Positions 19,567 to 29,985 of a DNA stretch of 64,000 nucleotides are shown here, one piece after another. The stretch spans positions 496,723-560,722 of the forward strand of contig NZ_QVQV01000003.1 of the NCBI RefSeq assembly GCF_003429005.1, given 5' to 3'. The position numbers and the translations under genes are program-made. The notes below the pieces were generated by a model. That model worked only from the letters and a program-made list of their open reading frames with translations, made no database searches and was not told the origin of the DNA. How positions within the stretch are numbered: position 1 is the stretch's first letter; each line of letters starts with the position of its first letter. This DNA is from Paraburkholderia sp. DHOC27 (GTDB taxonomy: Bacteria > Pseudomonadota > Gammaproteobacteria > Burkholderiales > Burkholderiaceae).

Positions 19567-20550
19567 TTAGTCTGCTTCCGGCAACTGGAACTGCTGCCCG
19601 GCAGCCAGCGTCGCGCCGGCGAGAAATTCGCGTACCGGCAGGCGCTTGCCACCCGGCTTCTGCAACTGCGTGAGGATCAGCGCGCCTTCACCGCACGCCA
19701 CCACGACGCCTTCCGGCGAAACCTCGACGATCGTGCCCGGCGCAGCGTTGCCACGTGTCTCACCCGGCACAGCGCCCCAGATCTTGATGGCCGTGCCATC
19801 GAGTGTCGCCACGCCGCCGGGGAACGGGTCGAACGCGCGCACCTGGCGCGCCAGCACGGCAGCGGGGCGGCGCCAGTCGAGTGCGGCTTCGTGCTTGCCG
19901 ATCTTGTCCGCGTAGGTGAAGCCTTCCGCTGGCTGCGGCGTCAACGCGAGCTTGCCGCTGCGCTCCAGTTCCGCCAGCGCGTCTACGATCAGATGCGCGC
20001 CGGCGTGCGCGAGCCGGTCGTGCAGCGTTGCCGTCGTGTCCGTGTCGTGAATGGGTGTGCGCGCTTCGGAGATCATCGCGCCGGTATCCAGACCCACGTC
20101 CATCTGCATCAGCGTGATGCCAGTTTCCGTGTCGCCGGCCTCGATCGCGCGGTGGATCGGCGCGGCGCCGCGCCAGCGCGGCAACAACGAAGCGTGAATG
20201 TTGATGCAGCCGTGCGGCGGAATATCGAGCACTTCCTGCGGCAGCAACAGCCCATAAGCGGCCACCACCATCACGTCGTGCGGAGTGGCGCGTAGCTGGT
20301 CTAGCGCCGCGGCGGCCTCTGTGGGGTACTTACCCGTGCGCCGCAATGACGGCGGCTGGGCGACGCTGAGCCCGTGCTCCTCGGCATATCGTTTCACCGG
20401 GCTCGCCTGCAACTTCATGCCCCGTCCAGCAGGACGGTCAGGCTGAGTCAACACGAGCGGTACGGGAAACCCGGCCTCGTGGATGGCGGCAAGCGCCGCC
20501 GCCGCAAACTCCGGCGTACCGGCAAACACAACGCGCAGCGAATGGCTCAT
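19567..20550 (-). CDS. fmt: Methionyl-tRNA formyltransferase
   Basis: A 327-aa enzyme that formylates initiator Met-tRNA from 10-formyl-THF. The catalytic core shows the Asn/His/Asp set ([20 protein letters not shown] and [10 protein letters not shown]). The N-terminus [17 protein letters not shown] is the usual Rossmann start, and a C-terminal OB-like tRNA-binding domain follows. It is 31 bases downstream of def on the same strand, the common def-fmt pair. Confidence 0.97.
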   Translation of the reverse strand: MSHSLRVVFAGTPEFAAAALAAIHEAGFPVPLVLTQPDRPAGRGMKLQASPVKRYAEEHGLSVAQPPSLRRTGKYPTEAAAALDQLRATPHDVMVVAAYGLLLPQEVLDIPPHGCINIHASLLPRWRGAAPIHRAIEAGDTETGITLMQMDVGLDTGAMISEARTPIHDTDTTATLHDRLAHAGAHLIVDALAELERSGKLALTPQPAEGFTYADKIGKHEAALDWRRPAAVLARQVRAFDPFPGGVATLDGTAIKIWGAVPGETRGNAAPGTIVEVSPEGVVVACGEGALILTQLQKPGGKRLPVREFLAGATLAAGQQFQLPEAD

Positions 20551-20581
20551 GAACGGGGGCAGTAGGCGAAATGGTCGGGCA

Positions 20582-21085
20582 TTACATTGCGTGAGCGAGT
20601 TTCTTCATCTTGCTCTTGATGCGGGTCTGCTTGAGCGACGACAGATATTCCACGAACACGCGGCCCATCAGATGATCCATTTCGTGCTGAATGCACACCG
20701 CGAGCAGGCCTTCGCAATCCAGTTCGAAGGTCTCACCCTTTTCGTTGAGCGCGCGCACGCGAACGCGCTCGGCGCGCTCCACGTTGTCGTAGACGCCCGG
20801 CACCGATAGACAGCCTTCCTCGTTGATCTTCTTTTCGTCACTCGACCAGATGATCTCCGGGTTGATGAACGCGTGCAGTTCGTCGTGCGTGTCCGACACG
20901 TCGATCACGATGACGCGCTCGTGCACGTCCACCTGAGTCGCCGCAAGCCCCACGCCAGGAGCCGCATACATGGTCTCGGCCATATCCGCGACCAGCTTGC
21001 GGATGCGGTCGTTGACCTGTTCGACCGGCTTGGCAATCTTGTGCAGCCGTTTGTCCGGGTAATTGAGAATGTTCAGTAAAGCCAT
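20582..21085 (-). CDS. def: Peptide deformylase
   Basis: A 167-aa metalloenzyme that removes the formyl group from nascent N-termini. All three family motifs are present: GVGLAATQ (motif 1), EEGCLSVPG with the metal-ligand Cys (motif 2) and QHEMDHLMG, the HExxH metal site (motif 3). It precedes fmt. The divergent neighbour is dprA, with a 246-base spacer. Confidence 0.97.
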   Translation of the reverse strand: MALLNILNYPDKRLHKIAKPVEQVNDRIRKLVADMAETMYAAPGVGLAATQVDVHERVIVIDVSDTHDELHAFINPEIIWSSDEKKINEEGCLSVPGVYDNVERAERVRVRALNEKGETFELDCEGLLAVCIQHEMDHLMGRVFVEYLSSLKQTRIKSKMKKLAHAM

Positions 21086-21331
21086 GATTTTGAGAGTGAT
21101 TTGAGCGCCGCTCAGGGGCGCAAGGTCGCGCCGTTAGCCATCTGGCCAGCTTGTGGGACCGTCGCGATACGCAGAGGATAGGTGGTGTCGAACCGGTTCG
21201 ATTCAACACGCCACCGGTGCGCAAACGACGAGCCCGCGCGGGTGGGCGCGGCGCTTTTCATTATTTCGGATGATGAAAATTTTAGCATGGCGCCCGCCTG
21301 CCCGCTGGCCATGCAGAAGGACGGACACGCA

Positions 21332-22582
21332 ATGCACACGCTTCCCACGACTGAACACGAACTCGCCGCCTGGCTGCGGCTCTCCACGGCACCCGGACTG
21401 CGCCCCGGCGCGCTGCGCGCGTTGCTCAACGCTTTCGGGCTGCCGCACGCCATCCTCGAGCAGCCGTTTGCGCTGCTCGCCGCGGCAACCGACGAAGCCT
21501 CCGCTCGCGCCGCGCTGACCGTACCGGGCGCCGATTTCGCACCCTATCTCGACGCCGTGCTGGCCTGGCGAGAGCTGGAAGGCAACCATATCGTCACGCT
21601 GGACGACCCGGTTTATCCGCCCGCCTTGCTGACCATGCCCGACCCGCCGGCACTGCTATATGTAAAGGGCCGGCTGGACCTGCTGCATGCCAAGGGTGTC
21701 GCCGTCGTGGGCAGCCGCAGCGCGACGCCGCAAGGTGTGGAGGACGCCGAGCGCTTCTCGCGGGCGTTATCGCGGGCTGGGCTGGTGGTGGTGTCCGGGC
21801 TCGCCTTGGGTATCGACGGCGCCGCGCATCGCGGCGCGTTAAGCGAGCGCGGCAGCACGATCGCAGTGATCGGCACCGGGGCGGATCTCGTGTACCCCGC
21901 CGCGCACCAGCCGCTTGCCCGGCAGATCGCGGCGGCGGGAGCGATCATCTCGGAGTGGCCGCTTGGCACGCCCGCGCGCGCCGCCAACTTTCCCCAACGC
22001 AACCGCCTGATCGCCGGCCTCGTGGGCGGCGTGCTGGTGGTCGAGGCGGCGATGCGCTCCGGTTCGTTGATTACCGCCCGGCTCGCCAATGAAATGGGGC
22101 GCGACGTATTTGCACTGCCCGGTTCGATCCACGCGCCGCTTTCGCGAGGCTGCCACCGCATGCTCAAGCAGGGCGCCAAGCTGGTTGAGACACCGGACGA
22201 AATTCTCGAGGAACTGGGTTTTGCCGCACCGCCCAAGGGAGCCGGCACCGCTGCGATGCTGTGGAACGGTATTCCGCCGGCGCCTTTCTCCGTGCATGGC
22301 GAGGCTACGCCTGCTGGTGCGTCCGGCGCGTCGCTGGGCACTTCAGCCGCTTTAGCCCAGCCGAAGGCTGCAACCGCAGCCACACAGAGCGAATCTGCGC
22401 TCGGCCCAGACGCAGAGGCGTTGCTGGCCGCGCTCGGCCATGCCCCGGCGACGCTTGAAATTCTTGCCGCCCGCACCGACATGGGCGACTCGACCTTACA
22501 AAGCACGCTATTGCAGCTGGAACTGGCCGGCCATCTCACCGTTTTACCGGGCGGACGCTTTGCCCGGGCAAGCCACGCGTGA
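21332..22582 (+). CDS. dprA: DNA-processing protein DprA
   Basis: A protein that binds incoming single-stranded DNA and loads RecA during natural transformation. The Rossmann DprA domain is clear: VAVVGSRSATPQG, VVSGLALGIDGAAHRGAL, TIAVIGTGADLVYPAAHQ and EAAMRSGSLITARLANEMGR. An N-terminal SAM-like helical domain and a C-terminal winged-helix segment (LEILAARTDMGDSTLQSTLL) flank it, joined by a low-complexity linker. The start is uncertain: 21332 (MHTLPTTEHE, AAGGA upstream) is preferred, with 21287 or 21311 possible. Confidence 0.94.
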   Translation: MHTLPTTEHELAAWLRLSTAPGLRPGALRALLNAFGLPHAILEQPFALLAAATDEASARAALTVPGADFAPYLDAVLAWRELEGNHIVTLDDPVYPPALLTMPDPPALLYVKGRLDLLHAKGVAVVGSRSATPQGVEDAERFSRALSRAGLVVVSGLALGIDGAAHRGALSERGSTIAVIGTGADLVYPAAHQPLARQIAAAGAIISEWPLGTPARAANFPQRNRLIAGLVGGVLVVEAAMRSGSLITARLANEMGRDVFALPGSIHAPLSRGCHRMLKQGAKLVETPDEILEELGFAAPPKGAGTAAMLWNGIPPAPFSVHGEATPAGASGASLGTSAALAQPKAATAATQSESALGPDAEALLAALGHAPATLEILAARTDMGDSTLQSTLLQLELAGHLTVLPGGRFARASHA

Positions 22583-22660
22583 GCGCAATCGACCACGACG
22601 GAATCCGCGCCATGCTACATTCGCGCCAAAGCACCTGAATAAGTACGCAAGGAATCTGTC

Positions 22661-23038
22661 ATGCCCGCGCTGAATCTCGACACCGACCAAGACCGGATCG
22701 CCGAGCGCGTCAACGACCGCGAGACGCTGTTCGTTGCGTGCCTGTGCGCGCAATGGTGCGGAACGTGTCGTGACTACCAGGCGGCGTTCGACCGGTTGGC
22801 CGACAAGCACCCGGATATCTGTTTCGCATGGATCGACATTGAAACCCACGCGGATCGTTTCGACGACCTGGACGTAGAAAATTTTCCTACGATTCTCATT
22901 GAGGACAGTGTGACCACCCGCTTTTTCGGGACCGTGCTGCCGCAAATGGCAATCGTCGACCGGATGCTGGCCGATCTCACCACCTTGCCGGGCGTGACCG
23001 GCGCACCCAAGCTGCGGCCGGCTCTCGCGGTCGCCTGA
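22661..23038 (+). CDS. Thioredoxin-like protein
   Basis: A 125-aa thioredoxin-fold protein with the redox motif WCGTC (Cys33, Cys36) and the cis-Pro region ENFPTILIEDS. No signal peptide is seen, so it is cytoplasmic. It is somewhat diverged: GTC replaces GPC in the active site. It lies 78 bases after dprA and could be co-transcribed with it. Confidence 0.87.
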   Translation: MPALNLDTDQDRIAERVNDRETLFVACLCAQWCGTCRDYQAAFDRLADKHPDICFAWIDIETHADRFDDLDVENFPTILIEDSVTTRFFGTVLPQMAIVDRMLADLTTLPGVTGAPKLRPALAVA

Positions 23039-23267
23039 AACACGCAGTATTTGACCGCCCGGCTCGCGGGACGGGCGTTGCAAGCATGCTGCAACGCGGC
23101 TGCCGTCCCTTGCCCGACGTGCAGGCACGCAATTATGATGGGCCGCTTTCTAATCGCATGCGACACGCCCTTTCAGCCGCGTGTGCTATAAAGCGGTCGT
23201 TAATGGGTCGCAAACCTGGGGCGTCAACCCGAGGCCCACACCCGGATCCACCAACTCATATCCAGTC

Positions 23268-25946
23268 ATGTCCAAAGCACTGATCATCGCCGAAAAGCCT
23301 TCCGTCGCGAACGACATCGCGCGGGCTTTGGGCGGTTTTACCAAGCATGACGAATACTATGAAAGCGACGATTACGTCCTTTCGTCGGCGGTCGGCCACC
23401 TGCTGGAAATCGCCGCGCCGGAAGAATACGAGGTCAAGCGCGGCAAGTGGAGTTTCGCCAATCTCCCCGTCATCCCCCCGCATTTCGACCTCAATCCGAT
23501 CGCAAAAAGCGAGTCGCGGCTGAAGGTGCTGAACAAGCTGCTCAAGCGCAAGGACGTCGACCGTCTGATCAACGCATGTGACGCGGGGCGCGAGGGCGAG
23601 CTGATTTTCCGCCTGATCGCGCAGCACGCCAAAGCGAAACAGCCGGTGCAACGGCTGTGGCTGCAGTCCATGACGCCCGCCGCGATCCGCGACGGCTTTG
23701 CCCGTCTGCGGAGCGACGAGGAAATGCAACCGCTCGCCGACGCTGCACGCTGCCGCTCGGAAGCCGACTGGCTGGTCGGCATCAACGGCACGCGCGCCAT
23801 GACGGCCTTCAACAGCAAGGGTGGCGGCTTCTTTCTGACCACCGTTGGGCGCGTGCAAACGCCAACCCTTTCGATCGTCGTGGAGCGCGAAGAGAAGATT
23901 CGCCGTTTCGTGCCGCGCGACTACTGGGAAGTGAAGGCGGAGTTCGTCTGCGCAGCGGGCTTCTACGAAGGCCGCTGGTTCGACCCGAAGTTCAAGCGTG
24001 ACGAGTTCGATCCGGAAAAGCGCGACTCGCGCTTGTGGGCACTGCCCGCCGCCGAAACGATCGTGGCGGCTTGCCGTGGCCAGATCGGCACGGTTACGGA
24101 AGAATCGAAGCCCACCACGCAGCTCTCGCCGGCGCTGTTCGATCTGACGAGCTTGCAGCGTGAGGCCAACGGCCGCTTCGGCTTCTCGGCGAAGAACACG
24201 CTGGGCCTCGCCCAGGCGCTGTACGAGAAACACAAAGTCCTGACCTATCCCCGTACCGACGCGCGCGCGCTGCCGGAAGACTATATGGATACGGTCAAGG
24301 AAACCTTGGGCATGCTCAAGGAGAGCAACAACTATCTGCCGTTCGCCAAGCAGGTGCTCGACAAGGGCTGGGTGAAACCGAACAAGCGCATCTTCGACAA
24401 CTCGAAGATCAGCGACCACTTCGCCATTATCCCCACGCTGCAAGCGCCGAAGAATCTGTCGGAGCCGGAACAGAAGCTCTACGATCTCGTCGTGAAGCGC
24501 TTCCTGTCGGTGTTCTTCCCGGCGGCCGAATACCGGGTGACCACGCGGATCACGGAAGTGGTCGGTCATCACTTCAAGACCGAAGGCAAGGTGCTGGTCG
24601 AGCCGGGCTGGCTGCAGATCTACGGCCGCGAGATCAGTGGCGAAGATGCCAACCTCGTGCCGGTGCAGAAGGACGAGAAGGTCAAGACCGACAAGATCGC
24701 TGCGCAGCAACTGGTCACCAAGCCGCCTGCACGCTACAACGAAGCGACCTTGCTGTCCGCAATGGAAGGCGCGGGCAAGCTGGTTGAAGACGACGAACTG
24801 CGCGAAGCGATGGCGGCCAAGGGTCTCGGCACGCCGGCCACGCGCGCGGCAATTATCGAAGGTCTGCTTGGTGAGAAGTATTTGATCCGCGAGGGCCGCG
24901 ATCTGATCCCGACCGCCAAGGCGTTCCAGCTCATGACGCTGTTGCGCGGCCTCGGCGTCAAGGAACTGACTGCGCCTGAACTGACCGGCGAGTGGGAGTA
25001 CAAGCTCTCGCAGATGGAGCGCGGCAACCTCCCGCGTGATGCGTTCATGCAGGAAATTGCCCGCATGACGCAGACCATCGTCAAGCGCGCGAAGGAATAC
25101 GACTCGGACACCATCCCCGGCGACTATGCAACGCTGGAAACGCCGTGTCCGAATTGCGGTGGTCAGGTGAAGGAAAACTACCGTCGCTTCGCATGTTCGA
25201 AGTGCGAGTTCTCCATCTCGAAGATTCCGGGTGGACGGCAGTTCGAGATCGAGGAAGTCGAAGAACTGCTGAAGAACAAGACCATTGGTCCGCTGTCGGG
25301 CTTCCGCAGCAAGATGGGGCGACCGTTCTCGGCGATCCTGAAGCTGTCTCTGGACGACGAGATCAAGAACTACAAGCTCGAGTTCGATTTCGGCCAGGAT
25401 TCGGGCGGCGAGGACGGCGAGGCGCCAGATTTCTCCGAACAACAACCGGTGGGCGCATGTCCGAAGTGCAAGGCTCGGGTGTACGAGCACGGCATGAGTT
25501 ACGTGTGCGAAAACTCGGTGGCCAACCCGAAGACCTGCGACTTCCGTTCAGGCAAGGTGATCCTGCAGCAGGAGATCACGCGTGAACAGATGGCCAAGCT
25601 GCTGGAAGAGGGCCGCACGGACCTGCTGACGAACTTCAAGTCGTCGCGCACGGGTCGTAACTTCAAGGCGTTCCTCGTCAAGCAGAGCGACGGCAAGATC
25701 GGTTTCGAGTTCGAGAAGAAGGAGCCGTCGGCCAAAACCGCCGCAAAGACGGCAGCCAAGACAGCGGCTGCCGCCAAAACTGCGGCAACTGCCGGTGCTG
25801 GCGCCGATTCGGACGACGAAGAGGTAACGACCGAGAAGGCCGCGCCGGCTCGCAAGGTTGCCGCGAAGAAAGCTCCGGCAACCAAGACGGCTGCGGCCAA
25901 GAAAGCGCCTGCGAAGAAGACGGCAGCGCGCAAGACGGGTTCGTAG
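23268..25946 (+). CDS. topB: DNA topoisomerase III with basic tail
   Basis: An 892-aa type IA topoisomerase that decatenates DNA. The N-terminal Toprim has LIIAEKPSVANDIARALG and DAGREGELIF. The nucleophile is Tyr327 in LTYPRTDAR, the same position region as E. coli TopB. C-terminal zinc-ribbon-like cysteine pairs (CPNCGG, CSKCEF, CPKCKA) follow. The final 80 or so residues are an Ala/Lys-rich histone H1-like tail with repeated AAKKAPA-type units. ATG at 23268 (MSKALIIAEKP) is chosen over a longer reading from 23181. Confidence 0.97.
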   Translation: MSKALIIAEKPSVANDIARALGGFTKHDEYYESDDYVLSSAVGHLLEIAAPEEYEVKRGKWSFANLPVIPPHFDLNPIAKSESRLKVLNKLLKRKDVDRLINACDAGREGELIFRLIAQHAKAKQPVQRLWLQSMTPAAIRDGFARLRSDEEMQPLADAARCRSEADWLVGINGTRAMTAFNSKGGGFFLTTVGRVQTPTLSIVVEREEKIRRFVPRDYWEVKAEFVCAAGFYEGRWFDPKFKRDEFDPEKRDSRLWALPAAETIVAACRGQIGTVTEESKPTTQLSPALFDLTSLQREANGRFGFSAKNTLGLAQALYEKHKVLTYPRTDARALPEDYMDTVKETLGMLKESNNYLPFAKQVLDKGWVKPNKRIFDNSKISDHFAIIPTLQAPKNLSEPEQKLYDLVVKRFLSVFFPAAEYRVTTRITEVVGHHFKTEGKVLVEPGWLQIYGREISGEDANLVPVQKDEKVKTDKIAAQQLVTKPPARYNEATLLSAMEGAGKLVEDDELREAMAAKGLGTPATRAAIIEGLLGEKYLIREGRDLIPTAKAFQLMTLLRGLGVKELTAPELTGEWEYKLSQMERGNLPRDAFMQEIARMTQTIVKRAKEYDSDTIPGDYATLETPCPNCGGQVKENYRRFACSKCEFSISKIPGGRQFEIEEVEELLKNKTIGPLSGFRSKMGRPFSAILKLSLDDEIKNYKLEFDFGQDSGGEDGEAPDFSEQQPVGACPKCKARVYEHGMSYVCENSVANPKTCDFRSGKVILQQEITREQMAKLLEEGRTDLLTNFKSSRTGRNFKAFLVKQSDGKIGFEFEKKEPSAKTAAKTAAKTAAAAKTAATAGAGADSDDEEVTTEKAAPARKVAAKKAPATKTAAAKKAPAKKTAARKTGS

Positions 25947-26057
25947 TTTTACGGGGGGGCGAAAGCCTCAGGGGCGGCTGCCGCGGTTAATGCGGCAGTT
26001 ATCTCTGGCGGCAGATAACTCTGCCAGCCACTTTAAACGCAGCACGGCCCAGACGAA

Positions 26058-26093
26058 AAAAGGCGCGACCACATTGATGTGCTCGCGCCTTTT
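26058..26093 (+). terminator. topB terminator, first of two similar hairpins
   Basis: An 11-bp stem aaaaggcgcga/tcgcgcctttt enclosing an inner cacat/atgtg hairpin, followed by tgtttttcg. It lies 111 bases after the topB stop. Confidence 0.75.
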
Positions 26094-26173
26094 GTTTTTC
26101 GTCTCAATCTCACCATTGCCGCAGCTTCAGCGAACCGCTGCACTCGCTTCGCGGCCTGTTCACGCACCGTTAA

Positions 26174-26206
26174 AAAGGCGCGACCACCTCAAATGGCCGC
26201 GCCTTT
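26174..26206. terminator. Second, near-copy hairpin terminator
   Basis: A 9-bp stem aaaggcgcg/cgcgccttt with an inner cca/tgg pair. Both the hairpin and the 60-70 bases after it resemble the hairpin at 26058, as if a terminator unit of about 115 bp had been duplicated in tandem. It may also serve the convergent LysR gene. The rest of 25947-26284 holds no gene. Confidence 0.6.
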
Positions 26207-26284
26207 CGTTTCCATCTCAAGCTTGCCGTCACGGCTAACGCTAGCGATCCGCTGCATTCACCGAGTCGCGCAGCCCGCCATCAA

Positions 26285-27370
26285 TCAGATCGGTGTCAAC
26301 GCAGCGGGCCGGCCACGCGATGCGGGTTTCGCAGGCAGCTTGGGCGCAATTTCGCTATCCAATAATCGCGACAGGGGCTCGGCGCCATCGAAAGCTTCCG
26401 GCGGCATGATGGCCGACGACGGCGCATTTGCCGGACGGCCTTCGCCATCCTTGATCCATTGCTCGCCGAGCAGGCTGTTCGGGGTCTGGCTGAAATGCTC
26501 GACCAGGTGGTCGATGAACGTCCGGACCTTGGCCGGCAAGTGACGCCGGCTCGGGTACGCGATGTTGATCTCGACCTGCGGCAAGCGATAGTCGCCCAGC
26601 AGACGCACCAGCTTGCCGCGCGTCATGTCACGCCCAATCAGATAGCTCGGCAAAATGGCGATGCCCATGCCCAGCAGCGCAAACTGCCGCAGCATCTCGG
26701 TATTGTTGGCGACGATCACATTGGTGGGACGCACGCGAACTTCGCCGTCCGGGCCCGTGAACACACGCTCGTCGCCCCAATATTCCGCGGGCAGCGACAG
26801 GCAAGGATGCTCCAGCAGATGCTCGGGACGCGTAGGCATGCCCTGCCGTTCCAGGTAGGCCGGCGTCGCGCACACGGTCATGCAGCCGGTGGTCAGACGC
26901 CGCGTGACGATGCTCGCGCTGCGCATCTGCCGCGCAATCACCACGCCAACGTCGAAACCTTCTTCGACCAGATCCACCTGGCGGTCAACCAGCGTGACGT
27001 CGGGAATCACTTTGGGATAGCGCTCGGCGTAGGTCTGCAGGACCGGCGCGAGGTTGTGCAGACCGAACACCACCGGCGCCACGATGCGCAGACTGCCAAC
27101 GGGCTCATGGTTGCGCGCCACCACCATCTGCTCGACGTCTTCGAGCTCATCGAGGATCTGGCGGGCACGTTCCAGATAGACCTGGCCGGATTCGGTGAGC
27201 GACAGGCTCCGGGTGGTACGGTTGAGCAGACGGGTGCCGAGACGGCCTTCGAGATCGGCAACGTGACGTGTGGCCACTGCGTTGGAAATATCCATCGCGC
27301 TGGCCGCGCGGGCGAAACTGCCGAGATCCGCCACCTTGACGAAAACTCGCATCGACTGCAAATGATCCAT
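26285..27370 (-). CDS. LysR-family transcriptional regulator with C-terminal extension
   Basis: A 361-aa regulator with an N-terminal winged HTH (MDHLQSMRVFVKVADLGSFA, then RHVADLEGRLGTRLLNRTTR) and a LysR substrate-binding domain. About 55 residues after the usual end (from PNSLLGEQWIKDGEG) are Ala/Pro-rich and unusual for this family. Start at 27370 (ATG). No divergent target gene lies next to it; pckG is co-directional upstream. Confidence 0.92.
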   Translation of the reverse strand: MDHLQSMRVFVKVADLGSFARAASAMDISNAVATRHVADLEGRLGTRLLNRTTRSLSLTESGQVYLERARQILDELEDVEQMVVARNHEPVGSLRIVAPVVFGLHNLAPVLQTYAERYPKVIPDVTLVDRQVDLVEEGFDVGVVIARQMRSASIVTRRLTTGCMTVCATPAYLERQGMPTRPEHLLEHPCLSLPAEYWGDERVFTGPDGEVRVRPTNVIVANNTEMLRQFALLGMGIAILPSYLIGRDMTRGKLVRLLGDYRLPQVEINIAYPSRRHLPAKVRTFIDHLVEHFSQTPNSLLGEQWIKDGEGRPANAPSSAIMPPEAFDGAEPLSRLLDSEIAPKLPAKPASRGRPAALTPI

Positions 27371-27604
27371 AAGACAACTCCTGCCTGTTACAGCTTCCCG
27401 ACAAAACAGTTTTAGCCAGCGAAGCGAACTTGGAATTCTCCTACGACTCGCGAATCCGTGCAGAAGTTGCCCAAATACGTGGAATTTCGTTAGTTTTCTC
27501 ATCAACGTGCCGCATAGTAGGCCCTAGCGCGTGCGATTGTTCCTATCTCGGAAACAATATGCTGCATTGCACCCTGCACTATCTTTGCTGCTCGAACAGC
27601 GACG

Positions 27605-27621
27605 CGTGCAACTTTTGCACG
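27605..27621. promoter_or_regulatory. Perfect 7-bp inverted repeat upstream of the LysR gene
   Basis: The arms cgtgcaa and ttgcacg are separated by ctt, about 235 bases upstream of the LysR start. It has the form of a regulator-binding dyad. The binding protein is unknown. The 353-base spacer 27371-27723 otherwise holds only the pckG terminator and a looser dyad near 27535 (attgtt...aacaat). Confidence 0.4.
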
Positions 27622-27664
27622 AATGCAATCGCGGAAAACCCTTCCACAAAACGCATAAATGAGA

Positions 27665-27684
27665 AGACCGCCCGAAGGCGGTCT
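27665..27684 (-). terminator. pckG terminator
   Basis: An 8-bp perfect stem agaccgcc/ggcggtct with a TTCG tetraloop on the minus strand, about 40 bases after the pckG stop and followed by a T-rich stretch. Confidence 0.8.
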
Positions 27685-27723
27685 GCTGAAGCTCAAAAAA
27701 TCTCGAAGTGAACACTCACAAAG

Positions 27724-29580
27724 TCAGGTGCCAAGTCGTCCCTCGAAGGCTGCCCTTGTTTCGGACAACGCCGGCGGCAAATTCTGACGCAGCGTGTCGA
27801 ATAGCTCCGCATGTAGCTTGAGTTCGGTGCGCCAGGCTGCATCGTCGACGGAAATGACCTGGTCGAATTGCGCCTCGCTAAACTCGAGACCGCGCCAATC
27901 GATGTCCTTGTAGTGCGGCGAGACTCCGAAGGCGTGCTCCTCGCCCTGAGCGCCGCCTTCGATCCGCCCCACCATCCAGCCCAGCACCCGCATGTTTTCG
28001 CCGAAACCCGGCCACACAAACTTGCCGTCCGCGCGCTTGCGGAACCAGTTCACGCAAAAGATTTTGGGCAGCGTGGCGCCGAGTTGCGCCAGCCGCTCGC
28101 CGGTCTTGAGCCAGTGACCGAAGTAATCGCTCATGTTGTAGCCGCAAAACGGCAGCATCGCGAACGGATCACGCCGCACCACGCCCTGCTGACCCGCAGC
28201 AGCGGCCGTCGTCTCGGAGCCCATCGTGGCGGCCATGTAGACGCCTTCAACCCAGTTGCGCGCCTCGGTGACGAGCGGCACCGTAGTGGAGCGACGGCCG
28301 CCAAAAATGAAGGCGTCAATGGGCACGCCGGCCGGGTTTTCCCAGTCCGCGTCAATGGATGGACACTGCGCAGCCGGCGCCGTGAAGCGCGCGTTGGGGT
28401 GCGCCGCCTTGCGTCCGGTCTCTTTCGCGATGGCGGGCGTCCAGTCCTTGCCCTGCCAGTCGATGAGATGCGCGGGCGGCTCGTCAGTCATGCCTTCCCA
28501 CCAGACGTCGCCATCATCGGTCAGCGCAACATTCGTGAAGATGACGTTCCGCTTCAACGTGGCCATGGCGTTGAAGTTGGTTTTCTCGCTCGTGCCCGGC
28601 GCCACGCCGAAGTAGCCCGCTTCGGGATTGATCGCACGCAGGCGGCCGTCCGGCCCCGGTTTGATCCACGCAATATCGTCGCCGATGGTCGAGATGGTCC
28701 AGCCGTCGAATCCTTCCGGCGGAATCAGCATGGCAAAGTTGGTCTTGCCGCAGGCCGATGGAAAAGCCGCCGCGACGTGATGCTTGCGCCCTTCCGGCGA
28801 GGTGACACCGAGAATCAGCATGTGCTCGGCGAGCCAGCCCTCGTCGCGGCCCATCGTGGAGGCGATGCGCAAGGCGAAGCATTTTTTGCCCAGCAAAGCG
28901 TTACCGCCGTAACCCGAGCCGTAGCTCCAGATTTCGCGCTGCTCGGGAAAATGGACGATGTACTTGGTGTCGTTGCAGGGCCACGGCACATCCTGCTCAC
29001 CCGCGGCGAGCGGCGCGCCCACCGAGTGCACGCACGGCACGAAATCGCCATCGGCGCCCAGCACGTCGTACACCTTGCGCCCCATGCGCGTCATGATGCG
29101 CATGTTCGTTACCACGTAGGGGCTGTCGCTCAGTTCGACGCCGATATGCGCGATCGGCGAGCCGAGCGGCCCCATCGAGAATGGCACGACATACAGGGTG
29201 CGGCCACGCATGGCGCCGTCGAACAGGCCGTCGAGCGTGGCGCGCATTTCGGACGGCTCGATCCAGTTGTTCGTGGGACCCGCGTCTTCGCGGCGTTGCG
29301 AGCAGATGAAGGTGCGATCCTCGACGCGCGCGACGTCCGATGGATCCGACCAGGCAAGATAGGAATTGGGCCGTTTGGCCGGATTGAGTTTCCTCAGGGT
29401 GCCGGCCTCGACCATCTCGGCGCAAAGCCGGTCGTATTCCTCTTCGGAGCCGTCGCACCAGACGATCTGATCGGGCTTGGTGAGGGCCGCGACGCGCCCC
29501 ACCCAGTCAATCAGCTTTTTGTGTTTGACCCACGGCGGGGCCTGAATGGCAGAGAGTCCTGCAAAAGCGGGATGATTCAT
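27724..29580 (-). CDS. pckG: Phosphoenolpyruvate carboxykinase (GTP)
   Basis: A 618-aa GTP-dependent PEPCK that converts oxaloacetate to PEP in gluconeogenesis. The kinase-1a loop with the reactive Cys is in [13 protein letters not shown]. Other signatures are [11 protein letters not shown], the kinase-2 region [26 protein letters not shown] and [14 protein letters not shown] at 29580 (MNHPAFAGL) with GGAG eight bases upstream decides the start. A longer reading to 29661 is rejected. It is monocistronic with its own terminator. Confidence 0.97.
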   Translation of the reverse strand: MNHPAFAGLSAIQAPPWVKHKKLIDWVGRVAALTKPDQIVWCDGSEEEYDRLCAEMVEAGTLRKLNPAKRPNSYLAWSDPSDVARVEDRTFICSQRREDAGPTNNWIEPSEMRATLDGLFDGAMRGRTLYVVPFSMGPLGSPIAHIGVELSDSPYVVTNMRIMTRMGRKVYDVLGADGDFVPCVHSVGAPLAAGEQDVPWPCNDTKYIVHFPEQREIWSYGSGYGGNALLGKKCFALRIASTMGRDEGWLAEHMLILGVTSPEGRKHHVAAAFPSACGKTNFAMLIPPEGFDGWTISTIGDDIAWIKPGPDGRLRAINPEAGYFGVAPGTSEKTNFNAMATLKRNVIFTNVALTDDGDVWWEGMTDEPPAHLIDWQGKDWTPAIAKETGRKAAHPNARFTAPAAQCPSIDADWENPAGVPIDAFIFGGRRSTTVPLVTEARNWVEGVYMAATMGSETTAAAAGQQGVVRRDPFAMLPFCGYNMSDYFGHWLKTGERLAQLGATLPKIFCVNWFRKRADGKFVWPGFGENMRVLGWMVGRIEGGAQGEEHAFGVSPHYKDIDWRGLEFSEAQFDQVISVDDAAWRTELKLHAELFDTLRQNLPPALSETRAAFEGRLGT

Positions 29581-29985
29581 CGAGCTGTCTCCGTTTCGTT
29601 CGTAAGCAAAAAGAAAAACGGTTCGAGCCCAGCCACGCTGCTTGCTTGCGAGAGGCGTCAATCCAGCTGCGCCAGCCTGCGGGCGCGCGATTGTGCAGGT
29701 CGTGATGGGCCATCAGCCTGTTGCCATGCCGTCCGCTCACCGCGCGGCCGAATGCTCTTTGCAACGCGCTCTGCAACCGTCTGTAAAGCGGCTTGCGTCG
29801 ACACGCAACAAACTGTTAAAAACGATGTCAATCTTTGCCCTTGCGTCTGATGCCGTCTGTGCGGCGCTGTTTCACGATAAGGCATCCATCCAAGCCAGCG
29901 TGTGGGTTACATCACATGTTGGGACACTCCACTCATTACTCCGTTCCGCACCCAGATGGTGCGCCCGCAAAAAAACACCCAGACT
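29581..29985. promoter_or_regulatory. Divergent pckG / hydroxyacid dehydrogenase intergenic region
   Basis: 405 bases with promoters for both divergent genes. The pckG ribosome site (GGAG) is visible. No confident -35/-10 pair, operator or ORF was recognised. Confidence 0.4.

Noticed and set aside
23256..25490. 744-codon open frame on the minus strand
   Set aside because: Antisense shadow of topB; no domain character and no ribosome site.
27868..29850. 660-codon plus-strand frame
   Set aside because: Antisense of pckG with no family features.
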